Both the position numbers and the translations under genes were made by a program. Below are positions 26,359 through 37,703 of a stretch of 64,000 nucleotides of DNA, piece after piece. Under the pieces are notes generated by a model, which saw only the letters and a program-made list of their open reading frames with translations, was not told where the DNA came from and searched no databases. Origin of the DNA: Halalkalibacter akibai JCM 9157 (lineage in GTDB: Bacteria; Bacillota; Bacilli; Bacillales; Bacillaceae_D); the NCBI RefSeq assembly GCF_000513135.1, contig NZ_BAUV01000006.1:1-64000 (forward strand). Direction: 5' to 3'. Numbering within the stretch: the first letter of the stretch is position 1; each line of letters starts with the position of its first letter.

Positions 26359-27076
26359 TCAAAATAGGCTCCTCTAACTTATACCCAAGCCCTCTTATTG
26401 TTTTTATATAAACTGGTTTCTTTGTGTTCGTCTCAATTTTCTCACGAAGATGACTAATGTGTACATCAACTATTCGAGTGTCTCCAACAAATTCATAATT
26501 CCAAACAGCATTTAAAAGTTGATCTCTTGTTAATACTCGACCTTTATTTGTAGCAAGGTAAAGAAGCAATTCAAATTCCTTAGGTGTTAACTCAATAGGT
26601 TGATTCTTAAACAATACTTCATAATTCTCAGGATGTATTTCAACTTCACCGAATTTAATCGTTTCTGATTTAGTATCATTTTTTCCAGTTGTTTCTTCTA
26701 CAAAAGGTGGATTAACCCTTCTCAAAATAGCTCGAACTCTGGCAACGACTTCCCTCGGGCTAAATGGCTTAGTCATATAATCATCTGCACCTAGCTCTAG
26801 TCCAAGTACTTTATCAAATTCATCATCTTTAGCTGTAAGCATTAGGATCGGTGTCATTACTTTGTTTAATCTTAAGTTTTTACATACATCTAGACCATCC
26901 ATTTCAGGTAACATCAAGTCCAAAATTAACAAATCAAAAGTTTCATTAGTTGCGAGTTCTAGCGCCGTTGCACCGTCCATCGCTGTTGTTACATCAAAAC
27001 CAGATTGCTCCAAATTAAACTGTAGTAAAGTGACAATCGATTCCTCATCATCAACAATTAATAAACGCTGTGACAT
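26351..27076 (-). CDS. phoP: Phosphate response regulator PhoP
   Basis: 241 residues from the ATG after GGAGGATGGAAC. Receiver domain (1-120): acidic pair VDDEES at the start, phosphoacceptor D in LLILDLMLPEMDGLD near 52, and the K in DDYMTKPFS near 102. OmpR-type winged helix (about 140-235) contains PKEFELLLYLATNKGRVLTR and VDVHISHLREKIE. It controls the phosphate starvation regulon. Cotranscribed with phoR (8-base overlap) and downstream of mdh in gene order but in its own unit. Confidence 0.96.
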   Translation of the reverse strand: MSQRLLIVDDEESIVTLLQFNLEQSGFDVTTAMDGATALELATNETFDLLILDLMLPEMDGLDVCKNLRLNKVMTPILMLTAKDDEFDKVLGLELGADDYMTKPFSPREVVARVRAILRRVNPPFVEETTGKNDTKSETIKFGEVEIHPENYEVLFKNQPIELTPKEFELLLYLATNKGRVLTRDQLLNAVWNYEFVGDTRIVDVHISHLREKIETNTKKPVYIKTIRGLGYKLEEPILNV

Positions 27077-27295
27077 GTTCCATCCTCCAGAAGCCATTAA
27101 AAGGCATTATATTACAGTTTACCGCTGCCAAACATCCAAGTACATCTATCTTCTCTATTTTTTATAATTTAAGTATAGCAAAAATTAGCATAATACGGAT
27201 AACTCTATTTTTAGATTATTGAGATGTTAATAGGAATGTCGAAAAAAGCAACTGGCTCTTTTATTTTACTTCTACATCCTGACTAGGTCTAATAC

Positions 27296-27322
27296 AAAAA
27301 GCACCGCAAAAATGCGGTGCAG
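27296..27322 (-). terminator. Terminator of citZ-icd-mdh cluster after mdh
   Basis: On the minus strand GCACCGCA pairs with TGCGGTGC around a TTTT loop and is followed by TTTTTG, ten bases past the mdh stop. Confidence 0.92.
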
Positions 27323-27330
27323 TCAGATCA

Positions 27331-28275
27331 TTAAGCTTTCGGTAGAGCGGACATAACATTACGAACAGATTCAACAGATTTTGCAAGAGCCACTTGCTCG
27401 TCTTCTGTTAGATCTAGTTCAATGATTTTTTCAATTCCGTCTCCCCCAAGGATTGTCGGAACGCCAACGTAAAGGTCACTATATCCATATTCACCTTCTA
27501 GGTATGCAATTGTAGGGATCACACGTTTCTTATCTTTTATGATGGCTTCGACCATTTGCGTAAGAGATGCGGCCGGAGCGTAGTAAGCACTTCCGTTACC
27601 TAAAAGACCAACAATTTCTCCGCCACCTTTTCTTGTGCGTTCAACAATAGCATCTAGACGGTCTTTTGAAATAAGCTTTTCAAGCGGCACTCCGCCAGCA
27701 GCGGAATAACGGATCAATGGAACCATGTCATCGCCATGTCCACCTAGAACGAAACCAGTGATATCTTCAACAGAAAGGTTTAACTCTTGAGCCACAAACG
27801 TACGGAAACGAGCTGTGTCAAGAACACCTGATTGACCAATTACACGATTTTTAGGGAAACCTGATTCTTTAAATACGGTGTAAGTCATAGCATCAGCCGG
27901 ATTTGTTAAAACAATGATATAGCAATTTGGAGAGTATTTAACTACTTCTCTTGTTACTGCCTTCATAATTCCTGCGTTTGTGTTAACAAGGTCGTCGCGG
28001 CTCATGCCAGGCTTTCGTGCGATGCCTGCTGTGATTACAACCACATCAGAATCTTTCGTATCTTCATAATTAGAAGTACCAACAATATTTGAGTCGATTC
28101 CCGCAACAGGTGTAGCCTCCATCATGTCCAGAGCTTTACCCTTTGTTGGGCCTTCCATTTGTGGAATATCGAGAAGAACAACATCACCAAGTTCTTTTTG
28201 AGCTACCATTAGAGCTGTAGTAGCCCCAGTAAACCCTCCACCAATTACGGAAATCTTTCTACGTTTAATTGCCAT
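27331..28275 (-). CDS. mdh: Malate dehydrogenase (LDH-like class)
   Basis: 314 residues from the ATG of [26 protein letters not shown] lies upstream. The nucleotide-binding GGGFTG start, the substrate arginines in [16 protein letters not shown] near 85, [11 protein letters not shown] near 122 and the catalytic histidine in [13 protein letters not shown] near 180 fit the LDH-type malate dehydrogenase of Bacillus. It oxidises malate to oxaloacetate with NAD. Last gene of the citZ-icd-mdh cluster; a hairpin between icd and mdh may lower its expression. Confidence 0.97.
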   Translation of the reverse strand: MAIKRRKISVIGGGFTGATTALMVAQKELGDVVLLDIPQMEGPTKGKALDMMEATPVAGIDSNIVGTSNYEDTKDSDVVVITAGIARKPGMSRDDLVNTNAGIMKAVTREVVKYSPNCYIIVLTNPADAMTYTVFKESGFPKNRVIGQSGVLDTARFRTFVAQELNLSVEDITGFVLGGHGDDMVPLIRYSAAGGVPLEKLISKDRLDAIVERTRKGGGEIVGLLGNGSAYYAPAASLTQMVEAIIKDKKRVIPTIAYLEGEYGYSDLYVGVPTILGGDGIEKIIELDLTEDEQVALAKSVESVRNVMSALPKA

Positions 28276-28389
28276 GATACACACACTCCCCTATTAAGTA
28301 ATAAGTTCAGTATCCCAAAGTTACATGGTTAAAGTCAAATTCATCCATTTCTATCAGATGAATTAAAGCGCTTTCAAAGTTTTTACAAG

Positions 28390-28422
28390 AAAACCAAAAG
28401 GGAAATCCGTCCTTTTGGTTTT
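28390..28422 (-). terminator. Hairpin between icd and mdh
   Basis: AAAACCAAAAGG pairs with CCTTTTGGTTTT around a nine-base loop right after the icd stop. On the minus strand TCTTG follows rather than a long T run, so it may be a partial terminator or an mRNA-stability hairpin within the cluster. Confidence 0.7.
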
Positions 28423-28433
28423 CTAATTAATAA

Positions 28434-29696
28434 TTATAGATTTTTGATAAGCTCGTCAGCGAAACCAGAGCAAGATACTTCTGTCGCACCATCCATTAAA
28501 CGAGCGAAGTCGTAAGTTACTACTTTACTAGCGATTGTTTTATCCATTGCAGACATGATCATATCAGCAGCTTCAAACCAACCTAAGTGACGAAGCATTA
28601 ACTCTCCAGAAAGAAGAACTGAAGATGGGTTTACTTTATCAAGACCAGCATATTTTGGAGCTGTTCCGTGTGTTGCTTCAAAAATTGCGTGTCCTGTATC
28701 GTAGTTGATGTTTGCTCCTGGAGCAATACCAATTCCACCTACTTGAGCAGCAAGTGCATCAGAAATGTAGTCACCATTTAAGTTCATTGTAGCTACTACA
28801 TCAAACTCTTTAGGACGAGTTAAGATTTGTTGTAAGAAGATATCAGCAATTGAATCTTTTACAATGATTTTGCCAGCAGCTTCAGCTTCAGCTTGAGCTT
28901 GGTTAGCAGCGTCTTTACCTTCAGTTTCAACTAGCTTATCATATTGTGCCCAAGTGAATACTTTATCTCCGAATTCACGCTCAGCCAACTCATAACCCCA
29001 GTTTTTAAACGCTCCTTCAGTAAACTTCATGATGTTTCCTTTATGAACTAGAGTTACACTCTTACGACCTTCATCAATTGCATATTGGATTGCTGCACGA
29101 ACTAGTCGGTCTGTTCCTTCTTGAGATACTGGCTTAATACCAATTCCTGAAGTTTCAGGGAAACGAATTTTGCTTGCTCCCATTTCATTTTGTAAGAAAG
29201 CGATAAGCTTTTTCACTTCTTCAGATCCTTCTTTGTACTCAATACCAGCATAGATATCTTCTGAGTTTTCACGGAAGATAACCATGTCTGTGTCTTCAGG
29301 ACGTTTAACTGGTGATGGAACACCATCAAAATAACGAACCGGACGTAGACAAACATAAAGATCTAGCTCTTGACGAAGAGCAACGTTTAAAGAACGAATA
29401 CCGCCACCGATAGGAGTTGTTAATGGTCCTTTTATAGCAATTAGATATTCACGCACAGCATCTAAAGTAGCTTCAGGTAACCACTCACCAGTTTGATTAA
29501 ATGCTTTTTCACCAGCAAGGATTTCTTTCCACTCAATTTTCTTTTCACCATTGTAAGCTTTTTCAACTGCTGCATCTAATACGCGTGAAGCTGCAGCCCA
29601 AATGTCAGGTCCAATACCGTCTCCTTCAATGTAAGGAACGATTGGATTATTAGGTACATCTAGCACACCATTGTTTACTTTAATTACTTCTCCCAT
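28434..29696 (-). CDS. icd: Isocitrate dehydrogenase (NADP)
   Basis: 420 residues; the ATG of MGEVIKV has AGGAGG eight bases upstream. Signatures include the phosphorylation/substrate loop [20 protein letters not shown] near 100, [16 protein letters not shown] near 220 and the NADP-binding [12 protein letters not shown] near 340. It converts isocitrate to 2-oxoglutarate and CO2 with NADP. Between citZ and mdh, the standard Bacillus order. Confidence 0.97.
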   Translation of the reverse strand: MGEVIKVNNGVLDVPNNPIVPYIEGDGIGPDIWAAASRVLDAAVEKAYNGEKKIEWKEILAGEKAFNQTGEWLPEATLDAVREYLIAIKGPLTTPIGGGIRSLNVALRQELDLYVCLRPVRYFDGVPSPVKRPEDTDMVIFRENSEDIYAGIEYKEGSEEVKKLIAFLQNEMGASKIRFPETSGIGIKPVSQEGTDRLVRAAIQYAIDEGRKSVTLVHKGNIMKFTEGAFKNWGYELAEREFGDKVFTWAQYDKLVETEGKDAANQAQAEAEAAGKIIVKDSIADIFLQQILTRPKEFDVVATMNLNGDYISDALAAQVGGIGIAPGANINYDTGHAIFEATHGTAPKYAGLDKVNPSSVLLSGELMLRHLGWFEAADMIMSAMDKTIASKVVTYDFARLMDGATEVSCSGFADELIKNL

Positions 29697-29809
29697 GTTC
29701 ATAACCTCCTAAGATAATAAGAAAATAATAAGACCATCTAGTCTAATGTAGCTAATATTCTGCCTATTTGTCAATCTATGTACAGGGAGGATCTCCCCCC
29801 GAGCACGCT

Positions 29810-30925
29810 TTAGCGTTGTTCAATTGGAATATATGTTTGTTTTCCTGGTCCTACATACTCAGCACGCGGACGGATCAGGCGATTATTACTGTATTGCTCT
29901 AAGATGTGAGCTAACCATCCTGATGCACGACTTACAGCAAAAATAGGTGTAAACAAATCATGCTTAATACCTAAGCTATGGTACACACTTGCAGAGTAAA
30001 AATCTACATTTGGAAGAAGACCTTTCTCTTTTGTTACCATATCATTAATTTTTGTAGACATCTCATACCACTTAGTTTCACCAGTAATTTCAGTTAACTT
30101 TTTTGACATGTCTTTCAAATGTTTCGCACGTGGGTCACCATCTTTATAAACACGGTGTCCAAAGCCCATAATTTTTTCTTTATTATCTAACGCTTTTCGA
30201 ATATAAGGTTCTACATTCTCAACTTTATCAATATCCATCAACATGTTCATAACCGCTTCATTAGCACCACCGTGTAATGGACCTTTTAGCGCTCCTATTG
30301 CAGCAGTGATTCCAGAATAAACATCAGATAAAGTTGCCACACAGACTCGAGCTGTAAACGTTGATGCATTCAACTCATGGTCAGCATGCAATACAAGCGC
30401 TTTATTAAAGGCATTAACCGCAATCTCGTCTGGTTCATTTCCAGTTAACATGTATAAGAAATTCGCAGCGAAAGCAAGGTCACTACGTGGTGCCACAGGC
30501 TCTAATCCTTCGCGAATACGTGAAAACGCTGTCACGATCGTAGGGATCTGAGCTTGAATCTTGATTGCTTTTAAACGATTAGCTTCCTCTTCCATTACAT
30601 CTGCTTCTTCATCAAATAATGCCAAACTTGAAATAGCTGAACGTAATGCTGCCATCGGATGAACCTTATCAATAGGATAAGCTTTCATTTGCTCTATAAT
30701 TTGATTAGGAATTTCTGCATGGTTAGCAAGTTCTTGAGTAAATTGACTTAACTCAACTGAATTAGGTAAACGTCCATTCCATAGGAGGTAAACAACCTCT
30801 TCAAAACTCGCATTATCTGCTAAATCATCAATATCATACCCTTGATAAGTAAGGACACTTTCAATAATGGAACTAACGCTAGATGTCGTTGCTACAATTC
30901 CTTCTAGACCACGAGTTGTACTCAC
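29810..30925 (-). CDS. citZ: Citrate synthase
   Basis: 371 residues from a GTG start preceded by GAAAAGGAGAGG. Active-site regions are visible: LHADHELNASTFTARV near 193, the PLHGGANEAV histidine near 222 and MGFGHRVYKDGDPRA near 260, and DFYSASVYHSLGI near 305. It condenses oxaloacetate and acetyl-CoA. First gene of citZ-icd-mdh, with a well formed promoter overlapped by a cre-like site upstream. Confidence 0.97.
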   Translation of the reverse strand: MSTTRGLEGIVATTSSVSSIIESVLTYQGYDIDDLADNASFEEVVYLLWNGRLPNSVELSQFTQELANHAEIPNQIIEQMKAYPIDKVHPMAALRSAISSLALFDEEADVMEEEANRLKAIKIQAQIPTIVTAFSRIREGLEPVAPRSDLAFAANFLYMLTGNEPDEIAVNAFNKALVLHADHELNASTFTARVCVATLSDVYSGITAAIGALKGPLHGGANEAVMNMLMDIDKVENVEPYIRKALDNKEKIMGFGHRVYKDGDPRAKHLKDMSKKLTEITGETKWYEMSTKINDMVTKEKGLLPNVDFYSASVYHSLGIKHDLFTPIFAVSRASGWLAHILEQYSNNRLIRPRAEYVGPGKQTYIPIEQR

Positions 30926-31032
30926 GTTAACCTCTCCTTTTCTTCAAAACTTATTTTCCCCATATAGTAAATGCTTACATTTCTAATATCATAGAATGTA
31001 GCTATTCTATGTATAAGGATTTCACAACTTCT

Positions 31033-31061
31033 ATTATAACTATATATTAAGCTTTTGTGAA
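31033..31061 (-). promoter_or_regulatory. Promoter of citZ-icd-mdh
   Basis: On the minus strand TTCACA (31056-31061) and a perfect TATAAT (31033-31038) are 17 bp apart. It lies about 110 bases upstream of citZ, and the -35 falls inside the cre-like site. Confidence 0.75.
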
Positions 31062-31069
31062 CGTTTTCT
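31056..31069 (-). promoter_or_regulatory. cre-like CcpA operator overlapping the citZ -35
   Basis: The minus strand reads AGAAAACGTTCACA, matching the cre consensus TGWAANCGNTNWCA at all defined positions but the first. Overlap with the -35 suggests repression by occlusion when glucose is present. B. subtilis citZ is CcpA-controlled; binding here is inferred. Confidence 0.65.
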
Positions 31070-31138
31070 TTGAAAGTTGTTTTTAGATTCTTTATTTTTC
31101 TGCAGTTTTAGTAAGAACCAAATACTTAATGTTCAAAA

Positions 31139-31609
31139 TTATCCCCATAGATTCGAAAGAAACGAAACCAGTCTCATTGCAAAATAAGCAATTCCAGCAC
31201 CAATTAAAGGCCCTACCGCAACTCCTTTGAAAAGAGCTACAGCTAATATCGTTCCAAAAACTAAAGCGGTTGTTATATGAGGATCATTTTTCAACAAATC
31301 AATTCCATTTGCTGCAATAATTGCTACTAATATACCAGCTCCTAAAGCGATCCAAGCATAAGATGATTTAACAGCTTCTCCTAATTGCTTAAATCCAATT
31401 TCCCCTGTGACAATTGGTGTTAAGACAGCAATTGTAATGACGGTTACTCCAATATTAATTCCTTTTTGTTGAAAGAGTGGGAATAACTTATCACCTAAAC
31501 CAACCCATTTTACGACAAGTAACACTCCGACAGCTACCATTAATGATTGATTTTTAGCGACAACTGCCACTCCTAACAACACTAACATAAATATCGACGC
31601 TTGTGACAG
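31139..31609 (-). CDS. ytwI: DUF441 family membrane protein YtwI, probably with a CTG start
   Basis: 156 residues if started at a CTG at 31607-31609, giving (M)SQASIFMLVLLGVAVV, which restores the N-terminus expected for YtwI. AGGAGGAC lies eight bases before that CTG, whereas the first ATG (31586-31588) has no ribosome site. Four to five hydrophobic segments and the family core GINIGVTVITIAVLTPIVTG and SSYAWIALGAGILVAI are present. Function unknown. It ends about 210 bases upstream of citZ. Confidence 0.85.
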   Translation of the reverse strand: MSQASIFMLVLLGVAVVAKNQSLMVAVGVLLVVKWVGLGDKLFPLFQQKGINIGVTVITIAVLTPIVTGEIGFKQLGEAVKSSYAWIALGAGILVAIIAANGIDLLKNDPHITTALVFGTILAVALFKGVAVGPLIGAGIAYFAMRLVSFLSNLWG

Positions 31610-31660
31610 AGAAAAGTCCTCCTTAAATTAAAAAAATTAATTCTCACCCATAGACTTTAC

Positions 31661-32056
31661 TTACCTTCTATTCACCACAATGAAATTGCCGTTTTTAATC
31701 ATGGTATGGAATAACTTCAAAAGAAGAGCTTTAGCGTAAGTTCTCGTTTTCGGGATTAATAAAAAGAAGCCAATCGCATCTGTAATAAATCCTGGTGTTA
31801 GTAAGACTACACCTCCGATTAAGATACAAATTCCATCTAAAAGTACACCGCTTGGAAGCTGCCCCTGCTGAGCTTGTAATTGAGCTAACCTGATGGCTTG
31901 AAGCCCTTCTTTTTTTGCTAGCCAAGCGCCGAGAACCCCTGTTGCAATGATTAGTAAGATCGTTGGCCATACTCCTAAAACATTTCCAGATAAAATTAGT
32001 ACAGCAATCTCTAGAGCCGGTACGATAATAATGAGTAGTAACAATAGTCGAAACAT
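31661..32056 (-). CDS. fxsA: FxsA family cytoplasmic membrane protein
   Basis: 131 residues with three to four hydrophobic segments and the FxsA core PALEIAVLILSGNVLG, TGVLGAWLAKKEGL and LLTPGFITDAIGFFLLIPKTR. E. coli FxsA, when overproduced, relieves phage T7 exclusion by plasmid F, but its normal role is unknown. It lies just downstream of pyk in the same direction, with the pyk terminator between. Confidence 0.9.
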   Translation of the reverse strand: MFRLLLLLIIIVPALEIAVLILSGNVLGVWPTILLIIATGVLGAWLAKKEGLQAIRLAQLQAQQGQLPSGVLLDGICILIGGVVLLTPGFITDAIGFFLLIPKTRTYAKALLLKLFHTMIKNGNFIVVNRR

Positions 32057-32102
32057 GACATTCTCCTTTATACGAACAGATTGTTGGGTTTGTTAAAAGG
32101 AA

Positions 32103-32128
32103 AAGGAGAAGGGAATTCCCTTCTCCTT
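32103..32128 (-). terminator. Perfect palindrome after pyk
   Basis: A 26-bp perfect palindrome centred on GGGAATTCCC lies eight bases past the pyk stop; on the minus strand TTCCTTTTAAC follows. Likely terminates pfkA-pyk transcription, at least in part. Confidence 0.75.
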
Positions 32129-32135
32129 AACAGTA

Positions 32136-33890
32136 TTATAGTACACTCGCGTGGCCTCTGTAAATGTCGCCACGAGCACTATCAACAGTGATCTCTTCAC
32201 CATCTTTAAATAGATCAAGTGCTCCTTCCACACCTACGATAACAGGAGTACTTAAATTCAACCCAACCACTGCTGCATGAGAAGTTAATCCGCCTTCTTC
32301 TGTAATGACTGCAGCTGCTTTTTCAAATGCAGGAATCATATCTTTATCTGTGCTGTAAGTAACAAGGATAGAGCCTTCTGTTGTTTTTTCAAGCGCTTCT
32401 GCTGCGTCTCTAGCGACCACTACTTTACCCGCTGCAGATCGACGGCCAATGCCTTGACCTTTTGCTACTACTTCACCAATAACATGAACTTTCATGATAT
32501 TAGTCGTGCCTGTTTCTCCTACAGGAACACCCGCCGTAATGACTACTAAGTCACCTTGCTTGATTGAGCCTGACTCAAGGGCAGTTGAGATTGTAGAATC
32601 AAACATCTCATCTGTTGACGTACAGTGTCTACCTTGAATTGGATAAACGCCCCAAACTAAGTTTAATTTACGGATCACTTTTTCATTGCTTGTAACAGCG
32701 ATGATAGGCGATTTTGGACGATATTTAGAAACGATACGTGCTGTGTGTCCACTCTCAGTTGCAGATAGAATGACTGCAGCTGTAAGGTTAGAAGCTGTGT
32801 GAGCAACGGACTGCCCAATAGCACTTGTAATCGTAGTTGTTTCTTCTTTTGTTTTCTTCCTTAGCATTGCACTATAGTTAAGAGCTTGTTCTGTGCGTGT
32901 AGCAATATTATGCATCGTTTGAACTGACTCTACTGGATAATCTCCTGCTGCTGTTTCACCTGATAGCATAATTGCATCTGTACCATCAAAAATCGCGTTC
33001 GCAACATCACTTGCTTCTGCTCTAGTTGGTCTTGGGTTACGTTGCATGGAGTCTAACATTTGAGTTGCTGTAATAACAGGTTTTGCTACGAGATTACATT
33101 TTTTAATTAATGATTTTTGAACAAGTGGAACTTCTTCAGCTGGAATTTCAACTCCTAAATCTCCACGAGCTACCATTAAACCATCTGATACTTCAAGAAT
33201 TTCGTCGATGTTATCGACACCTTCTTGATTCTCAATTTTAGGAATGATATGAATTTCCGAACCATTGTTATTATCAAGTAACTCTCTTATTTCTAGAACA
33301 TCCGTAGCTCTTCTTACAAATGAAGCTGCAATGAAGTCAACACCTTGTTCGATACCAAACTTTATATCAGCAATGTCCTTATCTGTTAATGCAGGTAAAT
33401 TTACACTTACATTTGGAACATTAACACCTTTTTTATTTTTAAGCGTTCCACTGTTCATTACTCTAGTAACAAGTTCATTATCAAGAACTTCGGTTACTTC
33501 AAGTCCAATAAGTCCATCATCTAGTAGTATTTTAGAACCAGGTGACACGTCGTTTACTAGACCTGGGTATGTAACAGAAATCTTCTTGTTATTTCCAACA
33601 ACTTCTGTCATAGAGATGATCAGTTCGTCTCCTATTTTTAACTCAGCAACACCATTTTCAAGCTGTTGTGTGCGAATTTCTGGACCTTTTGTATCAAGAA
33701 GAATCGCTACTGTTTTTCCTGTTCGCTCTGAAGCTTCACGAATGTTTTTAATTCTAGCTCCATGCTCTTCGAAATCACCATGTGAAAAATTTAATCTTGC
33801 TACGTTCATTCCAGCTTCAATTAAAGCCGTTAGTTTCTCGACTGATTCACTTGCTGGTCCAATGGTACAAACGATTTTTGTTTTACGCAT
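32136..33890 (-). CDS. pyk: Pyruvate kinase with C-terminal PEP-utiliser domain
   Basis: 584 residues. The N-terminal barrel begins [17 protein letters not shown] and has [16 protein letters not shown] near 180, active-site [17 protein letters not shown] near 217 and [15 protein letters not shown] near 245. An extra C-terminal domain (about 480-584) with [19 protein letters not shown] resembles the PEP-synthase phosphohistidine domain, as in other Bacillus pyruvate kinases. It makes pyruvate and ATP from PEP and ADP. Downstream of pfkA, likely cotranscribed. Confidence 0.97.
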   Translation of the reverse strand: MRKTKIVCTIGPASESVEKLTALIEAGMNVARLNFSHGDFEEHGARIKNIREASERTGKTVAILLDTKGPEIRTQQLENGVAELKIGDELIISMTEVVGNNKKISVTYPGLVNDVSPGSKILLDDGLIGLEVTEVLDNELVTRVMNSGTLKNKKGVNVPNVSVNLPALTDKDIADIKFGIEQGVDFIAASFVRRATDVLEIRELLDNNNGSEIHIIPKIENQEGVDNIDEILEVSDGLMVARGDLGVEIPAEEVPLVQKSLIKKCNLVAKPVITATQMLDSMQRNPRPTRAEASDVANAIFDGTDAIMLSGETAAGDYPVESVQTMHNIATRTEQALNYSAMLRKKTKEETTTITSAIGQSVAHTASNLTAAVILSATESGHTARIVSKYRPKSPIIAVTSNEKVIRKLNLVWGVYPIQGRHCTSTDEMFDSTISTALESGSIKQGDLVVITAGVPVGETGTTNIMKVHVIGEVVAKGQGIGRRSAAGKVVVARDAAEALEKTTEGSILVTYSTDKDMIPAFEKAAAVITEEGGLTSHAAVVGLNLSTPVIVGVEGALDLFKDGEEITVDSARGDIYRGHASVL

Positions 33891-33929
33891 AATTGCCTCC
33901 TGATATTTAGGTTAATAAATTTATATTAA

Positions 33930-34949
<1,020 letters not shown>

Positions 34950-35069
34950 TCATTATAGGATGTGTATTTCCTTATCATTTCATGACCCTTTTCATATAAT
35001 CTAAAACATCCCACTCAATAAAATACCACTTTACTTAAGTAAACACAATCCAATAACTGCCAACGAAAA

Positions 35070-35098
35070 AAATGCTTCCTAAGTAGCTGGAAGCATTT
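35070..35098 (-). terminator. Terminator of accD-accA
   Basis: On the minus strand AAATGCTTCC pairs with GGAAGCATTT around a nine-base loop and is followed by TTTTTTCG; it overlaps the accA stop. Confidence 0.92.
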
Positions 35099-36080
35099 AA
35101 CCTTTATTTACAGGCATGACATCGTTTACATGTGTATATTGGCCAATATTTTTATATTTTTGGTATCTTTGTTCAATGAGCTCATCTTTTGATAAGCTAC
35201 TTAAGCTTTGAATCGATTGATTTAAAACTTGATCCATTTTTTCTGATTGCTGCGCGACATCTTTGTGCGCACCACCTTTAACTTCATGAATAATCTCATC
35301 GATAATTCCAAGCTCTTTTAAATCTGGAGCGGTAATTTTCATTGACTCTGCTGCTTTTTGAGCAAGTGATGCGTCTTTCCATAGTAAAGCTGCCGCACCT
35401 TCAGGAGAGATAACTGAATAAGTAGAGTTCTCTAGCATATGGATATGGTTTCCAACTCCTAATGCTAATGCACCTCCACTACCACCTTCTCCAATCACAA
35501 TGCAAACAACAGGTACTGTTAGTCCAGCCATTTCAAGGAGATTCTTGGCAATCGCTTCACTTTGTCCGCGTTCTTCTGCTGCTTTACCTGGGTATGCCCC
35601 TTTTGTGTCAATAAAACAAATGATTGGACGATTAAATTTTTCCGCCTGTTTCATTAAACGTAACGCTTTACGGTAACCTTCAGGATGAGGCATACCGAAA
35701 TTACGACGAATATTCTCTTTAGTGTCTTTCCCACGTTGGTGCCCAATAACTGTGACAGAGCGCCCCTTATACTTAGCAATTCCGCCTACAATAGCAGCGT
35801 CATCTCCGTAAAAACGGTCTCCATGCATCTCTAAGAAATCCGTAAACAAATACTCAATGTAATCGAGAGTTGTCGGTCTTTCGTGGTGTCTTGCAATCTG
35901 AACGCGTTCCCATGGCTGAAGATTGCCATAAATATCTTTTTCTAATTGATGTAAACGATTTTCAAGTTTTTTTATTTCATCTGTTAGATCAATTTCTTTT
36001 TCTTCGGTAAAAGTCCGAAGCTCAGAGATCTTGTTTTTTAATTCTAAAATCGGTTTTTCAAAACCTAATTCACTTGCCAT
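35097..36080 (-). CDS. accA: Acetyl-CoA carboxylase carboxyltransferase alpha subunit
   Basis: 327 residues. A helical N-terminus (about 1-60) precedes the carboxyltransferase fold with [20 protein letters not shown] near 87, [18 protein letters not shown] near 145 and [20 protein letters not shown] near 215. AccA and AccD form the subunit that transfers CO2 from biotin to acetyl-CoA. It starts 14 bases after accD, indicating coupled expression. Confidence 0.97.
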   Translation of the reverse strand: MASELGFEKPILELKNKISELRTFTEEKEIDLTDEIKKLENRLHQLEKDIYGNLQPWERVQIARHHERPTTLDYIEYLFTDFLEMHGDRFYGDDAAIVGGIAKYKGRSVTVIGHQRGKDTKENIRRNFGMPHPEGYRKALRLMKQAEKFNRPIICFIDTKGAYPGKAAEERGQSEAIAKNLLEMAGLTVPVVCIVIGEGGSGGALALGVGNHIHMLENSTYSVISPEGAAALLWKDASLAQKAAESMKITAPDLKELGIIDEIIHEVKGGAHKDVAQQSEKMDQVLNQSIQSLSSLSKDELIEQRYQKYKNIGQYTHVNDVMPVNKG

Positions 36081-36094
36081 GAGTACACCTCCCT

Positions 36095-36940
36095 TTATGA
36101 AGAATGAATGTCCAGTATTTTCGTCAGTGTTTCCTTCATTTCTAAACGTGGGAGAACTCGATCAAGTTGTCCATGTTTCAAGAGAAATTCAGCTGTCTGA
36201 AAATCTTCAGGTAACTCTTGACGAATAGTTTGTTCAATTATTCTTCTTCCTGCAAATCCAATTAACGCCTTTGGTTCGGCAAAATTATAATCTCCTAATG
36301 ATGCAAAACTAGCAGAGACTCCTCCCGTTGTCGGATGAGTCATAATCGAAATAAATAACCCACCTTGTCGATTCAACTTTTGAAGGGCAGCGCTTGTTTT
36401 AGCCATCTGCATTAAACTTAATACACCCTCTTGCATTCTCGCACCACCGGATGCTGAGAATAAAATAAAAGGAATACCCATCTCAATTGCATATTCTACC
36501 GCTCTTGTAATCTTCTCGCCCACAACAGAACCCATACTTCCCATACGAAATCTCGGATCCATTACTGCGATCACTAGGTCAAGATTATTAAGTGAGCCTT
36601 TTCCTGTGACAATCGCTTCATTTAAGTTACTTTTTTTTCTATCCGCTTCTAGTTTCTCTTCGTATGTTGGAAAATCAAGTGGATTTTTACTAATCATATT
36701 TTTGTCAAACTCTACAAATGAACCTTCATCAAGTAAACTGTCGATACGCTCATATGCAGTCATGCGAAAATGATGTCCACAAGAATCGCAGACTTTAAGG
36801 TTCTTGTCCAATTCTTTCGTATACATGATCGTTCTACAAGATGGACATTTAGTCATCAGACCTTCTGGAACTTCTTGTTTTGCCCTTTCAGAAGGGATTG
36901 TTGCGTACCTTTTCTTCTTTTTCAGAAAATCCTTAAGCAT
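36095..36940 (-). CDS. accD: Acetyl-CoA carboxylase carboxyltransferase beta subunit
   Basis: 281 residues. The N-terminal zinc ribbon has [10 protein letters not shown] near 31 and CDSCGHHFR near 53. The carboxyltransferase domain has [20 protein letters not shown] near 140, [14 protein letters not shown] near 177 and [14 protein letters not shown] near 225. Forms the alpha2beta2 carboxyltransferase with AccA for malonyl-CoA synthesis. A GntR-type regulator gene lies immediately upstream. Confidence 0.97.
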   Translation of the reverse strand: MLKDFLKKKKRYATIPSERAKQEVPEGLMTKCPSCRTIMYTKELDKNLKVCDSCGHHFRMTAYERIDSLLDEGSFVEFDKNMISKNPLDFPTYEEKLEADRKKSNLNEAIVTGKGSLNNLDLVIAVMDPRFRMGSMGSVVGEKITRAVEYAIEMGIPFILFSASGGARMQEGVLSLMQMAKTSAALQKLNRQGGLFISIMTHPTTGGVSASFASLGDYNFAEPKALIGFAGRRIIEQTIRQELPEDFQTAEFLLKHGQLDRVLPRLEMKETLTKILDIHSS

Positions 36941-37007
36941 TTTCCCACCTCATTGGCTTAAGCTTTATATATTTTATTCTATGCTTTTAAAAACATAATA
37001 GTACAAG

Positions 37008-37672
37008 CTAAAAGCGACTATTTTCTAAGTGACGACTCATTGCAAGCATCGCTTGTTTGCAATCACGCTTTTTTAATGCCAGATAAATATTTTCGTGCTC
37101 TATTAGTGCAAGAGACATTCTACCTTCACGTTTTAGTGAGCGCTCAATCGCAACTTTATTGTATTCAACTAAAGACACCCATAAATTTAACAGCAGTCGA
37201 TTGTCACACGCTTCTACAATCGTTCTATGAAACAAATAATCTTCTTCAACAGGCAAATCACCGTGAGCCCATTCTTCCTTCGCTTGAACTAAAAGTTGAT
37301 AAAGTTTCTCGATGTACTCTTCTGTTATTCGATCACAAGCTAATTTCAACGCCTCAAGCTCTATTATTCGTCTTGTTTCAGTTAAATCCTTCCGAGCATT
37401 TTCATCTTTCAATAAAAAGGACAAGAGTATTTCTACTAAACGATAGCTACCAAATGGCTTAATATAAGTTCCTTCACCACGTCTTGTTTCAATCAAATCT
37501 AGCAGTTCAAGCGCTCTTAAAGCCTCTCGGACAGAAGAGCGACCAACATCTAGCGGTCGCTCAGCTCTCTTTCCGAAGGCAATTTATCTCCACTTCCAAG
37601 TTGATCATCATTTATAATGTTATTAATTTGTTTAATAACTTCAATGTAGACTTTTGGTTGTCCTGATGACAT
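37008..37672 (-). pseudogene. GntR/FadR-type regulator with FCD domain, one frameshift
   Basis: The frame starting at 37672 (MSSGQPKVYIEVI) carries the first part of a GntR winged helix (LPSERELSDR) and stops at about 37553. Dropping to the next frame continues LDVGRSSVREALRALELLDL and then IETRRGEGTYIKPFGSY into an FCD-type ligand domain with DYLFHRTIVEACDN. Adding one base near 37551-37556 restores an intact protein of about 221 residues. FadR-subfamily regulators bind small organic acids or acyl-CoA. It lies between malic enzyme and accDA, so carbon or fatty-acid control is a guess. Confidence 0.82.
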
Positions 37673-37703
37673 AAGTCACCCTCACCTTCAATTGCTTAAA
37701 TAG

